Shown one piece after another: positions 23,200 to 34,717 of a stretch of 64,000 nucleotides of DNA. A program made the position numbers and the translations under genes. The stretch spans positions 102,456,609 through 102,520,608 of the forward strand of contig JARDYH010000003.1 in NCBI GenBank assembly GCA_029215795.1. The letters run 5' to 3'. How positions within the stretch are numbered: position 1 is the first letter of the stretch; each line of letters starts with the position of its first letter. Source of the DNA: Anniella stebbinsi. Its lineage: Eukaryota > Chordata > Lepidosauria > Squamata > Anniellidae. The notes under the pieces are model-generated. The model saw only the letters and a list, made by a program, of their open reading frames with translations, had not been told where the DNA came from and made no database searches.

Positions 23200-24185
23200 G
23201 CTTGGACTGCCTTAAGGCCTAATGTTCTCTCATAATCTACAACCACATACTCTAGCTTGAATTTCTTGTTTGTTTGGGGGGTTAGAAGCTTTGAGTTTGC
23301 ATTTTCCCAGAGGTTTTGATGTAGTGTGATTCGTCTCTTCCAATTAAATATTGGGTTTCAGTAGGTGGATGGGATAATGTCGCAACTGGCACCGCAGTCT
23401 AATTGAAATGTTAATGCTTTATCTTGCAGGCACATGGCTCCATACAATTGTTTAGGTTGTCCTGATGGCTTTTCCTGCAGCATGTTACTACTTTTACCCA
23501 TGGAAAGCCTTCACCTTTACTGCCACTCTGCATATTCACAGTGTTGCACTCTAACTTTGGGATTTTTCTGTTTTGATAGACCCTTGGATACATAGTCATT
23601 AAGTTTGTCACAGTGGTGACATTTCTTCCCATAAGCTGGGCAACTTGATTTCTGTCTTGTCTGTTTTCCTCCAGAGCATTTGCTTATTCTATGGAGTTCA
23701 CTATTTCCTTTACATCTGATTTCTCCCTCTCTTTGCTCTGTACTATATGGACAGGTTCCGTTGTCTGCCCTTCCGGGGCTTTAATTCTGTCTTTGGACAA
23801 CTTTAGCTATCCTGCAAATCTCCAAGCTTTTTTCTAAGGTCAGGTCTGCTTCCCTCAACAATCTATTTCATACTCATATCCAATCCCTTATTAAGGAGTT
23901 TTTGATAGCTCCAAAATTAAAGCTGGATATTAACGGCTTTAAGCTGGTGCAATATTCTTCAGTGTCTTTCCCCATTACTTGGTTGTGCCTGAACAAGCTA
24001 TCTCTTTCCACTGTTTCATTCTTTCTGGGGTTGCTGTGGCCATCAAAACAATCTATTATTGTAGCCAAAGTATGCTGTGCTTTACTACTTAAAGAATGTT
24101 TACACACAATGTCTCACTTATTTTCCTCCCTCTTTCTCCAATTATAGAAAGAGGTTTATTTTCACAGACTTCTCTTTATGTCACT
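23200..24185 (-). mobile_element. Ty3/gypsy-like retrotransposon remnant (gag, zinc knuckle, protease)
   Basis: On the minus strand three pieces lie in retroelement order. A gag segment (24107-23874) holds the NPRKNE and NFGAIKNSLIRD motifs of gypsy-type capsid. A zinc-knuckle region (about 23645-23601) reads CPAYGKKCHHCDKLN. An aspartic-protease core (about 23405-23370) reads LDCGASC followed by DIIP, where the usual D-T/S-G-A has Cys in place of Thr or Ser. Frameshifts and stops separate the pieces. No reverse transcriptase was recognised, so it is a truncated, dead copy. Flanking LTRs were not found. Confidence 0.75.
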
Positions 24186-24189
24186 GCAA

Positions 24190-25777
24190 TGTCAACATAG
24201 AGATGAAACTCTTTTTTCCAGATTATCCATGCCTAGGCTAAGTTCTGTGCTTGCAGGTTTAATCTTTGATTTGTCTGTCTTTCTTTCTTGGTTTTTTTTA
24301 TGGTCAACTCACAGGGTTTTTTTAATCCTTTTTCTCTTTAGGATTCAGTCACTGATGCTACCATGCTTCAAAATTGATATACTGCATCCCAGAAACTCAG
24401 GGCTTGTCTATACACCCTGTATACCCCATGGTGGCTGTGCAGTAGCGCTGTATTGTTTATAGGACGCAGCTACCAACTCACACAGCCACCCTGGGCTTCT
24501 CCCCCCCCCAAAAAATTGCGCTTTTAAAAAGTCACTGACTTACCGTGACTTTTCCCTTTACTCTGAGGTCACCTCATTCTTTGCTCTGTCTGTCGGTAGT
24601 GACCTTGCTTTGCCCTGAGGCTGGGGGCATTCCAGGTGTGGACCGAAGCCAAAAGTAGGTTGAGGGAAGGCTGGGCAGAGGGCAGGGTTGGGCTCGATGA
24701 GCTGAATGGCTGCCAGCCTTGTCTGGAAAGCCCGCTCTCCCTCCTGCCATGAAGATTTGCTACTCCCACCTTGCAGCTATGATGCCACGGGACTTTGAGG
24801 AAACGAGCGGCAAAGCATCATCAAGACACCACCTCACACAGAATTTTTTTCTTCCAAAACAGCCTAAGTTTTCCTTAACAAAGCCTTTCCATTGAGCTCT
24901 CAGACCTTTGGAGCAGCGCTTTCTCTTCCAGGATTCCAGAGCACTGAGTCATAGGAAGAAGAAGCACACAGGCAGTCTGTGTGAACGTGGGAGAACCTGA
25001 AACATCCACACTCAGGGGTAGCAATGCCACAGAAAGGAGGGGGAGGGGAGGGGATGATGGTGTGTGGTTGCAATCAAAGACAAACTCAGTCAGCCACTTG
25101 CCGCAAGTACTGCAGTGCTTGGCACCTCCTGTAGTTGGCATCAGGGGCAAACGCCTTGCTCACTTTGTCCTAGAGAAAGCCCTGAGCGTGGAAAATGCCA
25201 CACACACAAAAGGAGGGGGCACAAGTTTTGGTGATAAGGGTGGAAGATCAAGCTGCAAATCAAATGCAAGCTTGGTGATGTCAGGAAAGGGATGTGATTA
25301 CCTGAGAGGCTCTGTGGTCTGGACTGGGAATTCCGGCAGGCCAGATTAGGCCCATAGCCCAGAGGCTCCCCTTCCCTGCCTTCATTACCAGTTATTTCAT
25401 TTTAAACTTATTAATTAATCAATTAACTTGAAATAAGTGTCAATGAATGCATATATTACAAAACAAAATCAACATAATGAGATTTTCAACAATAAAACAT
25501 CAAATAAATTATAATGTAATTATCAAATGCTACAACTCATCATTAGAAGGCTCCAGTGGTAAGAACACATCATAATCAAAATAGCTGCCCCAAAACAAAG
25601 AAACAAAGAAACCCTACTACAAAAAAAGTCTCACTTATTAATTTTTTTTAATCAATTAAAACTCAAGTTGAATGAACTACAATTAAACCCATTAAATCTT
25701 GCAAGTCCTAGTAAAACCACAAAATGACTGCTGGAAAGAATAGGATGAAAATAGAAGGTAAATCCAAGTGCCCCTAC
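24190..25777. other. ANO2 intron, no exon recognised
   Basis: Contains a possible half-MITE at 24398-24480 (GGCTTGTCTATACACCC) and GC-moderate DNA at 24.5-25.35 kb with purine-rich patches. I searched the minus strand below the exon at 25778 for the next ANO2 exon (TM3, with a Trp-Lys-Asp-Arg-Phe-Pro core) and did not see it. Confidence 0.45.
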
Positions 25778-25861
25778 CTCATCTTGATTTATTATCTTTC
25801 TTTTTTTAGTTTTAGATTTCTTCTGTAATAATTTGGTTTCATATTCAGGCCTGGGATGTTC
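25778..25861 (-). CDS. ANO2: ANO2 coding exon: first intracellular loop
   Basis: 84 nt, phase 0 at both ends, acceptor ..TTGTTTTAG and donor GATGAG|GTAGGG. It encodes 28 residues beginning EHPRPEYETK, which matches the ANO1/ANO2 loop between TM2 and TM3. The remaining 18 residues (LLQKKSKTKKRKIINQDE) are strongly basic and differ from the mammalian ANO2 that I know, in a stretch that is variable among anoctamins. It joins in frame to the exon ending in EEEE. This is the most 3' ANO2 exon found; the rest of the channel (TM3 to TM10, pore and calcium site) must lie below position 1. Confidence 0.85.
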
Positions 25862-27788
25862 CTAAAACAAAAATATGGGGAAAATGTAATCCCTGAGCAC
25901 TCAAAGATAAGCAGACCACATAAAAATATACATTCAGTTCACAGTTCATATACACACAGATATGATAGGAAGCACTTGTGAAACTCTGGTACAGTTATCT
26001 GTCTGTAAAACCAAGTCAAACCTTTGCATTCTCCTTGGTGCATTTTGGGCATGGAAAGGAGGGAGGATGCATTTGAAACAAAAACCTTAAAGTACATGTA
26101 AAAAATAAATAGTTACACTCTTATCAATAATTGATGGAAAATTCTGAAATCCAGGATGACACAGTTGGATACTGCCCCAAATGGCCAAAGATTCACCATA
26201 TTATAAACTGTAAATCTCCTATTTCAATCATTTAAGGAGCCGCAAATGAAAGGAAACCCCATATCAGAATATTCTAGTTGGGCATAATTACGTAGTATTA
26301 ACTGGTCAGAAAGCAGAAATTTCCTGAACAACATAGGAGGAAATGCAAATATTCACAGTGGGCCTTATGTTTGTTTTGAATGGTGAGGGATGACAGGAGT
26401 GGTGGAGACCCTAAGTTTCCCACCCTTGGTTTAGTTGATTAGATTGCCTGGAGCTGACATAAAGGTGGCCTTTGGGTTGATATTGTTGTCCCCAACAATT
26501 TGCTCCCAACCATTTTTCAACTGCCTTAAATGTTCCATTGAATGTATAATCTGATAAGTCTTTTACAGCTTTTAGATTTTACAGAAGGCGAAACAATGTT
26601 ATGCATTCACACCACTGACATGTTAACTAAACCCCACAACAAATTAAAATGTTTAAGAGAATTAGGCCTAGTCGCTTTAATCCAAGGAGATTAAAGGAGA
26701 GAAACCATAAATATTATTTATTTATATGGACTGCTCAATAACAATATTCTCTGGACAGGTTACAAAATATACAATATTGAAATAAAAGAATGAATACAAT
26801 CAGCTAAAACAAATTGCAGCATAAATGTTCTTGTTAGCAACTGAGAAGATAAAACCAAAGTAAAGTGCACCAGTTGATTGCTACTAAAATTAGTAGCCTG
26901 TCACTGAAAGCAAGAGTATTGTCATGTCTACTAATTCAAATCAGGCAGTGAAAAACATGAAGACATACTGAAAAGCAGGTACAAAGTAGGGTTGGGTGAG
27001 CATTTCATTTCAGTTTGTTCTTGATAAGGATTTACCAAAATTCACAATCCCTTCATATTTGGGTTGGAAAGAACTTGAGATTTAAAGAAAAATTGATGTG
27101 GGAGGAAACAAAAACCTAAACGATTCATCCATCCAGGCCCAGTACTTTGAATGCTGGAGGGAACAATCCTATGGCCCCTCTGAGATTGAAAAGGGGGACT
27201 GAGGAATCCAGAATACAACATACCCCCAAGGCTTTCCAGCCTTCTTCCCTCCTGCTCTGCAGAGTCATGGCTAGCTGGGGGGGGGGGGGAGAGGGGGGAA
27301 GGCCCATCTAACCCAAATGCAGAGCGGGAGGAGCATTTTTCTCCCCCACCCTGAGGATGGGGACCTATTAGCAGAGCCTTTAAGACCCTCATCAGCATGG
27401 GGGGAGGAGGAGAAGGGTTTTTTCCTTCTACTCTAATGGCAGCCACCATTATAGCTAATGCTCCAGCAGAACTATAGAAGGCCTAAAATGAGGAGTTTGC
27501 TTCTGAGTGAAGGCAAAGGAACCTGGTGCATTCAAAGTAATTAGGAGTAGATTAAATTAGATACATTGTATTTTGCCAAATAAAAACCATAAAAATACAA
27601 ACATCATACTAGGTCATGTCAGTAGAGGCAGACATCTCTTAAACTAACAGTGCCCCTGGAAATGACATTATGTCATGATGTAACAGTAAAGAATTCTGCC
27701 AGGCTGGTTTTTATTGCAAATCTGCCTACTTGAAGCAACATCAAAGCTGTTTTATAGTAAAAGACGGAAACTCTCTGCCACCTGATCT

Positions 27789-27973
27789 AGGAGCACCATC
27801 ACACAGGAAGTTTAATGCTCATTTACCGTGACTTTGATCTACTTTTTCAGGGCTGGACTCCTTCAGGGCGAGAGGACAGCACGACGGGGATGACATCATG
27901 CCAGTCCAGCGCTGAAAAAGTGGATCAAAGTCACGGCAGATGTGCATTAAATCTCCCGTGTGATGACGCTTTA
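27789..27973. mobile_element. MITE with ATCACAC ends
   Basis: The left arm (ACCATCACAC, TTACCGTGACTTTGATC, CTTTTTCAG) pairs with the right arm (CTGAAAAAG, GATCAAAGTCACGG, GTGTGATGACGC). The interior GGGCGAGAGGACAGCA..GATGACATCATGC resembles that of 38615-38905. Noncoding foldback. Confidence 0.8.
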
Positions 27974-27974
27974 A

Positions 27975-28112
27975 GATTATTTATTTATTTATTTACTTAT
28001 TTATTTATTTTTAACTGTTTTTATGTATGTTGTTGTGGTAAGCAGCCTTGCGAGGGCTTCTGCCCCAAAAAGCACCCAAGAAATGTTTTAAATAAATAAA
28101 TAAAATAACATG
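27975..28112 (+). repeat. LINE-like 3' tail with (TTTA)n and (AAAT)n
   Basis: A TTTA run at 27980-28010, then a GTAAGCAGCCTTGCGAGGGC phrase typical of reptile LINE 3' UTRs, ending ATGTTTTAAATAAATAAATAAA. The family is not assigned. Confidence 0.5.
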
Positions 28113-28564
28113 GTAATCTCACTCACTACCTGAAAAATATGAAAAATTTATCTCAACCCCTAAAGCTAACAAAAAGCTTTAGGGACTGTTTTCGTACCAT
28201 TCCCCAAAGTGACAAAAATCACCCCCAACACTAGTATCCACCACTCCAGTGGTCTCATCCAACAGATTTCTGCTTGAGAGTGACACCTCCTCTCCCCAAT
28301 ACATTGTTGCACATTGCTGAATGCTTTTCTTCATCTCTGCTTTTATGTGTTAGATTACACTACAGGACCTATCCTGAAAGAAGCCTTTTGTTCATTTGTC
28401 AAAGATATGCTGGGGGGAAAGCATTATCCCATAATATGTCATTTGCAGTTCAGATAAACATCAGTTAAGTGGGTGAAATGGTGGGCTGTGCTTTTGCAAA
28501 TTTTACACCAAATGAATTGCCATTTGAAAGAGAGCATTTTTTAGCAACTCATTTGGTGTAAAAT

Positions 28565-29108
28565 TTGGTAATACAAGTACTCCTATGCAAAAAAATTGAT
28601 CATTTTAACTTATTTGAATTGTATTACATTTTGTACATTTTACTGTCCTTAACTCTGTTATTAATAGTTTGTATTTTGTTAAGGCTAGAAGCTTTGTGTG
28701 TGTGTCCTCTACAGAAGAGACGTGTCTTATTCTCCATTGGATATTTAAAATCTAGAATCATGAGGAAAGGGGTTCAATTGAAATCTGCAGGAACACAAAT
28801 CTACATTAACATTTTTTTAAAAAGGTATCCTGAAAATGTACTTTACGGACAAAATAATGGCAATGATTTATCAGAAACAAATACAAAAAAGTTGGGACAA
28901 CAGTCTCCACCTAAAATTATCATTGCCTGATCACTGGTTTGCTAATAGTGAAGAAAAGCCTCATCCAAATACCATTTTAAATTAAATTATCCTATAAAGC
29001 ATGTGAAATGAACTAAACTGGACAGGTTCAAGCACCTTGCCTTTTCTTCCTGTCTAACAAATGATTTTCATTAGCAAATAACAAGAACTGAAAATAAATA
29101 AAACTTAC
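28565..29108. other. Intronic DNA without recognised features
   Basis: A/T-rich sequence immediately downstream, in transcript direction, of the TM2 exon. The 121-codon plus-strand open frame at 28565-28930 has a low-complexity hydrophobic start and no family resemblance, and I leave it out. Confidence 0.4.
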
Positions 29109-29191
29109 TTCTTCTTCTTCCAAGCCAGTTAGGTCCCAGAAGTAACTCAGCCTCATCTGCAAACGCTTCCAGTTTTCAAGAAACATGGTAG
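29109..29191 (-). CDS. ANO2: ANO2 coding exon: end of TM2 and acidic start of intracellular loop 1
   Basis: 83 nt; acceptor TCTCTTCAG, donor GAAGAA|GTAAGT. The first two bases complete an Ala codon split from the preceding exon. The 27 residues run from [14 protein letters not shown] to [13 protein letters not shown]. The [12 protein letters not shown] stretch is characteristic of ANO2, whereas ANO1 has MEHWKRKQMRL at the same place, and this identifies the paralogue. The run of four Glu corresponds to the acidic segment that in ANO1 affects calcium and voltage dependence (family knowledge). Confidence 0.96.
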
Positions 29192-31205
29192 CTGAAGAGA
29201 AAGAAACATATTTTTCATTTAACATATCCAAACACAATGATATATAACCAGTACATAAAATATTCAAACACTCCTAACACAAATTATATTCAGACATTTA
29301 GTACACAAGTACTAAATCCATGAAGTTGCTTGAAGGAATGTATACATGTCTCTATGGACATGTGACAAATCAAAGTTTGGCTAATCCGAACAGACACTTT
29401 GCAAGTAAAGATAAGTAACACACAATCATGGAGAACTGGGATCTTTTCTGATAATGATTCTTTTGCTACAAAAATGCATGTCAATAGTGAACAATTGTTT
29501 AAGATGTACAGAGTTTTTGCTCATTTGAGATTTGCTTTGAAATTAGTATATTTCATACTTCTACCAATACAATCATCTCAACAAAATATTTGCTTTGTTA
29601 TTATGCTAACTGGCATGATTTTGTTCACCTGGCTGCAGTTCCTTTGCAGCACAGGATACCTCACAAGCAAAGCATGGTAGCAATATCCAGCCTCCAGAAT
29701 TGTGTGCCTCCAGAATCTGAAATTCAGAGAAGTACAATATAAATCAATGTATTGTCAAAGGTATTGTCAGGCTACACCCCCATTAATGTACATAGTCTCT
29801 TTTTTTAAAGACCCTAAGCTCATGTCTGTTACCAAATCCTGTGGTAATGACCTCCATAAGTTCTTGTGAAGAAGCACTTTTCATTACATGAACCTGTTCC
29901 AATCAGTTTCATTAAACAACATCAAAATTCTACTAATATACATGACTGAGAGAAAGATCACACTATATCACTTTGTAGAGGTTATATTTTCCCCAACTTC
30001 AAATAGAAGATCATTTTCTCATTCAATCCTGTAAATTTAACTTTGATGGTATTGGTTATAATCCAACTTCAAATTGCAGAATGTTGGTCAGTAACCTGTT
30101 TGCTCTATTATAATGAAGAGAGGCCAGTTTAACTGCCAGGCCTGATAGCTGGTGGAAAGGAAGATCAGCCTTCAGCAACTGTCCTGGACTGACCATGTCA
30201 TCCCAATTAATCAGCAGAACCGCCATTTTAAAAGCAAGAGAACAATGACCACTGGAAAAGAGGAAATGTGCCAGAGGCATCAACAAATACTCTGACTCCA
30301 CTCTCCCTTCCAACCATCCAGCAACACTCCAATTTAATTCAACTGCCAGAGCCTGGAATTTAAAGGAAGATAGCAAATTTCAACTGGTCCAATGGCCCAC
30401 ACTTCCAACAAAGCACCAGAAACATATTCAGATATAGCACTGATCTGAGTCTTTGGGGACTTCTAAACAGCAGTCCACAAAGCCGGTAGGAGAGTCATTG
30501 AAGGAAAACTGCACTAATACGCTTCATAAAATGCCATGGAGGAATATGACAAATTTCAGTATTGCTTCATAGTGGACCATGTAATCATTTTCATGATGAT
30601 GCATTATTATTGAAATTCACTTTAAGTCTAAGTGAGGAAAACAGAGTGGAAGTTTCCTATATAAATATTTTGATTGTTTTCTGAAAACTTGCATCTTAGA
30701 CCACCAGTACATTTGAATCTGCTCAACAAATACAGACCCTTTGCAATACGTAAAGGTGGTTAATGAGATGTTAGGTCAGGTAACAGGAGTAAACCTCCTT
30801 TCACAGTTGTTACCATAACAAATCTTTCCCATCTTTCACAATAAGGCACAGAAGATTAAAGAAAAACACATATATCCACTACCCATGAAATGAAACCAAG
30901 TTAACGTAGCCTAAATAACATGCTGTTCTTTGCTTTAAAGATCCTTATCGCACAGGTAATAATAGAGAACAGTCAATGCTACAAAGGAGCATTTTACTCC
31001 AGATATTTAAGATGATCTGGTTTCATTTATGCAAAAGACAATGGGGATGTCATGTCAGTAAAGAGAAAGCTATATACATACACTGCATTTTCAACTACTG
31101 CAGGAAGAGCAAAACACGTTGTAATCTAAAAACTTGCTTTGCAAGTTCTGACTGTCAAAGCCCTAATTAAAAATTGAATCTGAATGACTAGTACCATTTG
31201 CCCTG
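29192..31205. other. ANO2 intron, no repeat recognised
   Basis: Ordinary A/T-rich intronic DNA. The 30056-30376 minus-strand frame resembles translated LINE 3'-end sequence (a phrase like NRANRLLTNILQFEVG) and may be an old LINE remnant, but I cannot name the family. Confidence 0.4.
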
Positions 31206-31212
31206 AATAATG

Positions 31213-31360
31213 CTTAGGGTGACCCTATGAAAAGGAGGGCAGGGCTCCTGTATCTTTAACAGATGTGTAGAAAAGGGAATTTCAGCAGGTGTCGTTTGTC
31301 TACATGAAATTCCCTCTTCATTACAAAACTGCAGGAGCTATACTAGAGTGTCAAGGTACA
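31213..31360. mobile_element. hAT-type MITE, truncated
   Basis: Begins TAGGGTGACCCTATGAAAAG and follows the 320 bp family through AACAGATGTGTAGAAAAGGG and GAAATTCCCTCTTCATTAC to the central CTATACTAGAGTG, then stops. The second half is absent. Confidence 0.75.
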
Positions 31361-31555
31361 AAAATGGGCAGCACATAGCTGAAATACTAATGGGCTTGGG
31401 GGATAAAATATATTAAATGAGTTGAAAATGACATTTTATAGAACAAAAATATAAAAGGGATTGTGAAGCATAATTCTCCTTCTCCAATTTCCCAATCAAA
31501 AGACTGGTAAGAATGAAAACACACAAATATGATGTGGATTTAAAATGAGTCTGAT

Positions 31556-31707
31556 ATTGGGCTATTAAGGATGTTTTTAGGATGTTTTAGGATTTTTTAT
31601 GCAGTTTTAATAATATGTGTCATGTTTTAATCAGTTTTATGTATTTTATCATGTTGTTGTTCCCCGCCTCGATCCAGATGGAGAGGCGGGTAAGAAATAA
31701 ATTGTTA

Positions 31708-31756
<49 letters not shown>

Positions 31757-31757
31757 C
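31556..31757 (+). mobile_element. L2 LINE 3' tail with long (ATT)n
   Basis: GATGTTTTTAGGATGTTTTA, TTTTAATCAGTTTTATGTAT and GTTGTTCCCCGCCTCGATCC match the 3' UTR of the L2 at 59.9-60.1 kb (which is antisense). It ends in an (ATT)n run at 31706-31756 of about 17 units, longer than in the other copies. Confidence 0.85.
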
Positions 31758-32226
31758 TATCCCAGTATAAGAACATAAGAGCCATGGTATATCAGGCTAA
31801 AGCCTCATCTAGCCCAGCATTCTGTTCTGCTTGTGGGCTAAGTCCAAGTTGGACATGAAAACAATTTAGAGGCATATTGACACTGGCAGAAGCTTTGCAC
31901 TGCAGGGTTTCAATAGGTGGCTTTTCCCAGCTCACATCATCATCACACATACACAAAAAAAAACACCTTTCAGCTGTGTCACTTCAGATTACAGCAGAGA
32001 TAGCCCACTTCTACCATTAGGCAGAATGAGATGGTTCCTTCAAGCAACAGAAGCTTGGTGGTGTGGATGGGTAAGGGTCAGGAGCTTCTTGGCTGCACCC
32101 CTCTGTTGTTTTCCAGGCAGCCTTCCCTGAATCCTCATGCTCTCAGGTTGGTGGATGCCGTCCCACCACCAATGTTGAAGTAAGATTCCACTGCCAGTCA
32201 ACCGCCAGTAAGATTCCACTGCCATG

Positions 32227-33365
32227 TAATAAAAGAGCTGGCAGAAGAACTCTCAGAACCACTGTCTATTATCTTTATGAAATCATGGAAGATGGGTGAA
32301 GTGCCAGATGACCGGAAGAGGGCTAAGGTTGTCCCTATCTTCAAAAAGGGCAAAAAGGAGGAACCTGGGAACTACAGATCAGTTAGTCTGACATCAATCC
32401 CTGGGAAATTTTTGGAGCAGATCATAAAATAGTCAATCTGTAAGCACCTTGAAAACAATGCAGTGATTACTAGAAGCCAGCATGGATTCATCAAGAGCAA
32501 ATCCTGCCAGACTAATTTGATCTCATTTCTTGATTGGGTAACCTCTCTTGTGGAGTGTGGGAATGCTGTGGACATAATATATCTTGACTTCAGCAAACCT
32601 GTTGACAAAGTAACCCATGATATTCTGATTAGCAAACTAGCTAAAATTTGGCTAGATGGAACAACTGTTAGGTGGATCCACAGTTGCTACAGAATTGGAC
32701 AAAAAGAGTGCTTATCAATGGAACCTTCTCAAACTGGAGGAAAGTAACGAACGGGATACTGCAGGGCTCAGTCCTGGGCCCCGTGCTATTCAACAATCTT
32801 ATTCATGTCTATTTATCTTTGCGAAATCATGGAAGATGGGTGAAGTGCCGGATGACTGGAGGAGATGCAGTGCAGTGATTACTAGAAGCCAGCATGGATT
32901 TGTCAAGAGCAAATCCTATCAGACCAATCTGATCTCACTTTTTGATCTAGTAACCTCTCGTATAGACTGTGGGAATGTGTGGACATAATATATCTTGATT
33001 TCAGCAAAGCTGCTAAGTGCCCCATGACATTCTGATTCACAAACTAGCTAAAAGAGGGCTAGAGGGAACAACTATTAGGTGGAGCCACAGTTGCTACAGA
33101 ATCGGACTCAAAGAGTGCTTATCAATGGTACCTTCTCAAACTGGGGGAAAGTAACGAACAGGGTACTGCAGGGCTCAGTCCTGGGCCCAGTGCTCTTCAA
33201 CATTCTTATTAATGATTTGGATGAGAAGGTGCAGGGAATGCTTATCAAATTTGCAGATGACTCAAAATTGGATGGGATAGCTATCACCCTGGAAGACAGA
33301 AACAAACTTCAAAGTGGTCTTGATAGGCTGAAGCGCTGGGCTGAAAACAACAGAATGGAATTTAA
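32227..33365 (+). mobile_element. CR1 LINE, two head-to-tail fragments
   Basis: Unit 1 (32227-32803) encodes broken CR1 RT from ELAEELSEPLSII through KKGKKEEPGNYR to the LQGSVLGPVLFN motif. At about 32812 the sequence jumps back to an earlier point (AAATCATGGAAGATGGGTGA, as at 32282) and repeats with an internal deletion after the GGATGACTGGAGGAG phrase. The second unit runs to 33365, where an L2 interrupts it. This could be two insertions, template jumping or a later tandem duplication. Confidence 0.85.
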
Positions 33366-33948
33366 TGCAATGCGCTGTACATAAGGCTACCTCTGTGCCT
33401 AGTCTAGAAACTTCAACTAGTTCAAAATGTGGCAGCCAGGTTGGTCACTGGTACACCTAAGAGTGACCATATTACATCAGCTTTAAAATCACTCCACTGA
33501 CTGCCAATTAGTTTCTGGGTGAAGTACAAAGTGTTGGTCATTACCTTTAAAGCCCTACATGGTTTAGGTCCAGGTTACCTGCAGGATCGCCTTCTCCCAT
33601 ACAATCTGTCCCATGCGCTCAGGTCCTCTGGGAAGAATTTACTATAGTCAACCAAAACTAGGCTGACAACTGTTACCCAGACGACCTTCTCTTCTGCCGC
33701 TCCCAGACTGTGGAATGACCTGCCGGGAGAGATCCGCCAACTGACCAGTCTTCTAGAATTTAAGAGAGCTATAAAGGCTGATCTCTTCCGGCAGGCCTAC
33801 CCAGTCAAATCATTTATTGATTTTAATAATGTATTAATTTTATATTATTTTAATTAGTTTTATGTATTTTATATTGTTTATATTGAAGTTGTTCCCAGCC
33901 TCGATCCGGAGGGGGAGGCGGGTAAGAAATAAATTTATTATTATTAAT
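33366..33948 (+). mobile_element. L2 LINE 3' end nested in CR1
   Basis: Encodes, with frame breaks, the L2 C-terminal region seen in the 60 kb copy (the NVAARLVTGTP-like, ALHGLGPGYLQDRL-like and LWNDLPGEIRQL-like phrases) and ends in the CCTCGATCCGGAGGGGGAGG tail and (ATT)n. CR1 sequence stops at GGAATTTAAT and resumes right after the tail at ATAGGGATAAATGC; intact CR1 reads AATTTAATAGGGATA. TAAT borders both sides and may be a short target duplication. Confidence 0.92.
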
Positions 33949-34717
33949 AGGGATAAATGCTACATTCTACACCTATGAAAAAGAAACCACATGCACAGTT
34001 ACAAGATGGGATACTTGGCTCAGCAATACTACAAGCGAGAAGGATCTTGAAATTGTTATATATCACAAGCTGAATAGGAGCCAACAATGTGATGTGGCTG
34101 CAAAAAAAAGCAAATGCTATTTTGGGCTGCATTAATAGAAGTATAGCTTCCAAATCGCGCAAGGTACTAGTTCTACTCTATTCGGCACTGGTTAGGTCTC
34201 ATCTTGAGTATTCCATCCAGTTCTGGGCATCACACTTCAAGAAGGATGCAGGCAAACTTTAGTGTGTTCAGAGGAGGGCAACGAGGATGATTAAGGGTTT
34301 GGAAACAAAGCCCTATTAGGAGAGCCTGAAATAACTGGGCATGTTTAGCCTGGAGAAGAGAAGATTGAGAGGAGACATGACAGCACTCTTCAAATACTTG
34401 AAAGGTTGTCACATGGAGGAGGGCCAGGATCTCTTCTTGATCATTGCAGACTGCAAGACGCAGAATAATGGGTTCAAGTCACAGAAAGCCAGATTCCAGC
34501 TGGACATCAGAAAAAACTTCCTGACTGTTAGAGCAGTACGACAATGGAACCAATTACCTAGGGAGGTCTTGGGCTCTCCCACACCAGAGGCATTCAAGAG
34601 GCAGCTGGACAGCCATCTGTCAGATATGCTTTAAGATGGATTTCTGCACTGAGCAGGGGGTTGAACTTGATGGCCTTATATGCCCTGTCCAACTCTACTA
34701 TTCTATGATTCTATGAT
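33949..34717 (+). mobile_element. CR1 LINE 3' end after the nested L2
   Basis: Continues the CR1 coding 3' part: the MFSLEKRRLRGDMTALFKYL and RAVRQWNQLPREV phrases with several breaks, then the 3' UTR and the terminal repeat CTATGATTCTATGATC at 34702-34717 that marks a genuine CR1 3' end. Confidence 0.92.

Larger units (their letters stand above)
25862..29108 (-). other. ANO2 intron (3,247 bp), probable home of a microexon
   Basis: Separates EEEE from EHPRPEYETK. In mammalian ANO1 a 12-nt exon encodes EAVK here, and ANO2 has a matching four-residue segment, so a 12-nt exon is expected. I looked for AG-12 nt-GT candidates on the minus strand and found none convincing. Repeats inside: a LINE-like patch near 26710-26780, a possible hairpin-family repeat around 27160-27480, a MITE at 27789-27973 and a LINE tail at 27975-28112. 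Confidence 0.7.

Noticed and set aside
27829..27846. AG-12 nt-GT candidate for the ANO2 microexon (plus TTTAC, 12 nt, CTACTTT)
   Set aside because: It encodes Ile-Lys-Val-Thr rather than an acidic segment and lies in the arm of a MITE, so the splice-like context is coincidental.
29994..30400. Possible further exon from the 106-codon minus-strand frame
   Set aside because: No anoctamin similarity; the ANO2 reading frame is already continuous from the 35771 exon to the 29109 exon with no residues missing.
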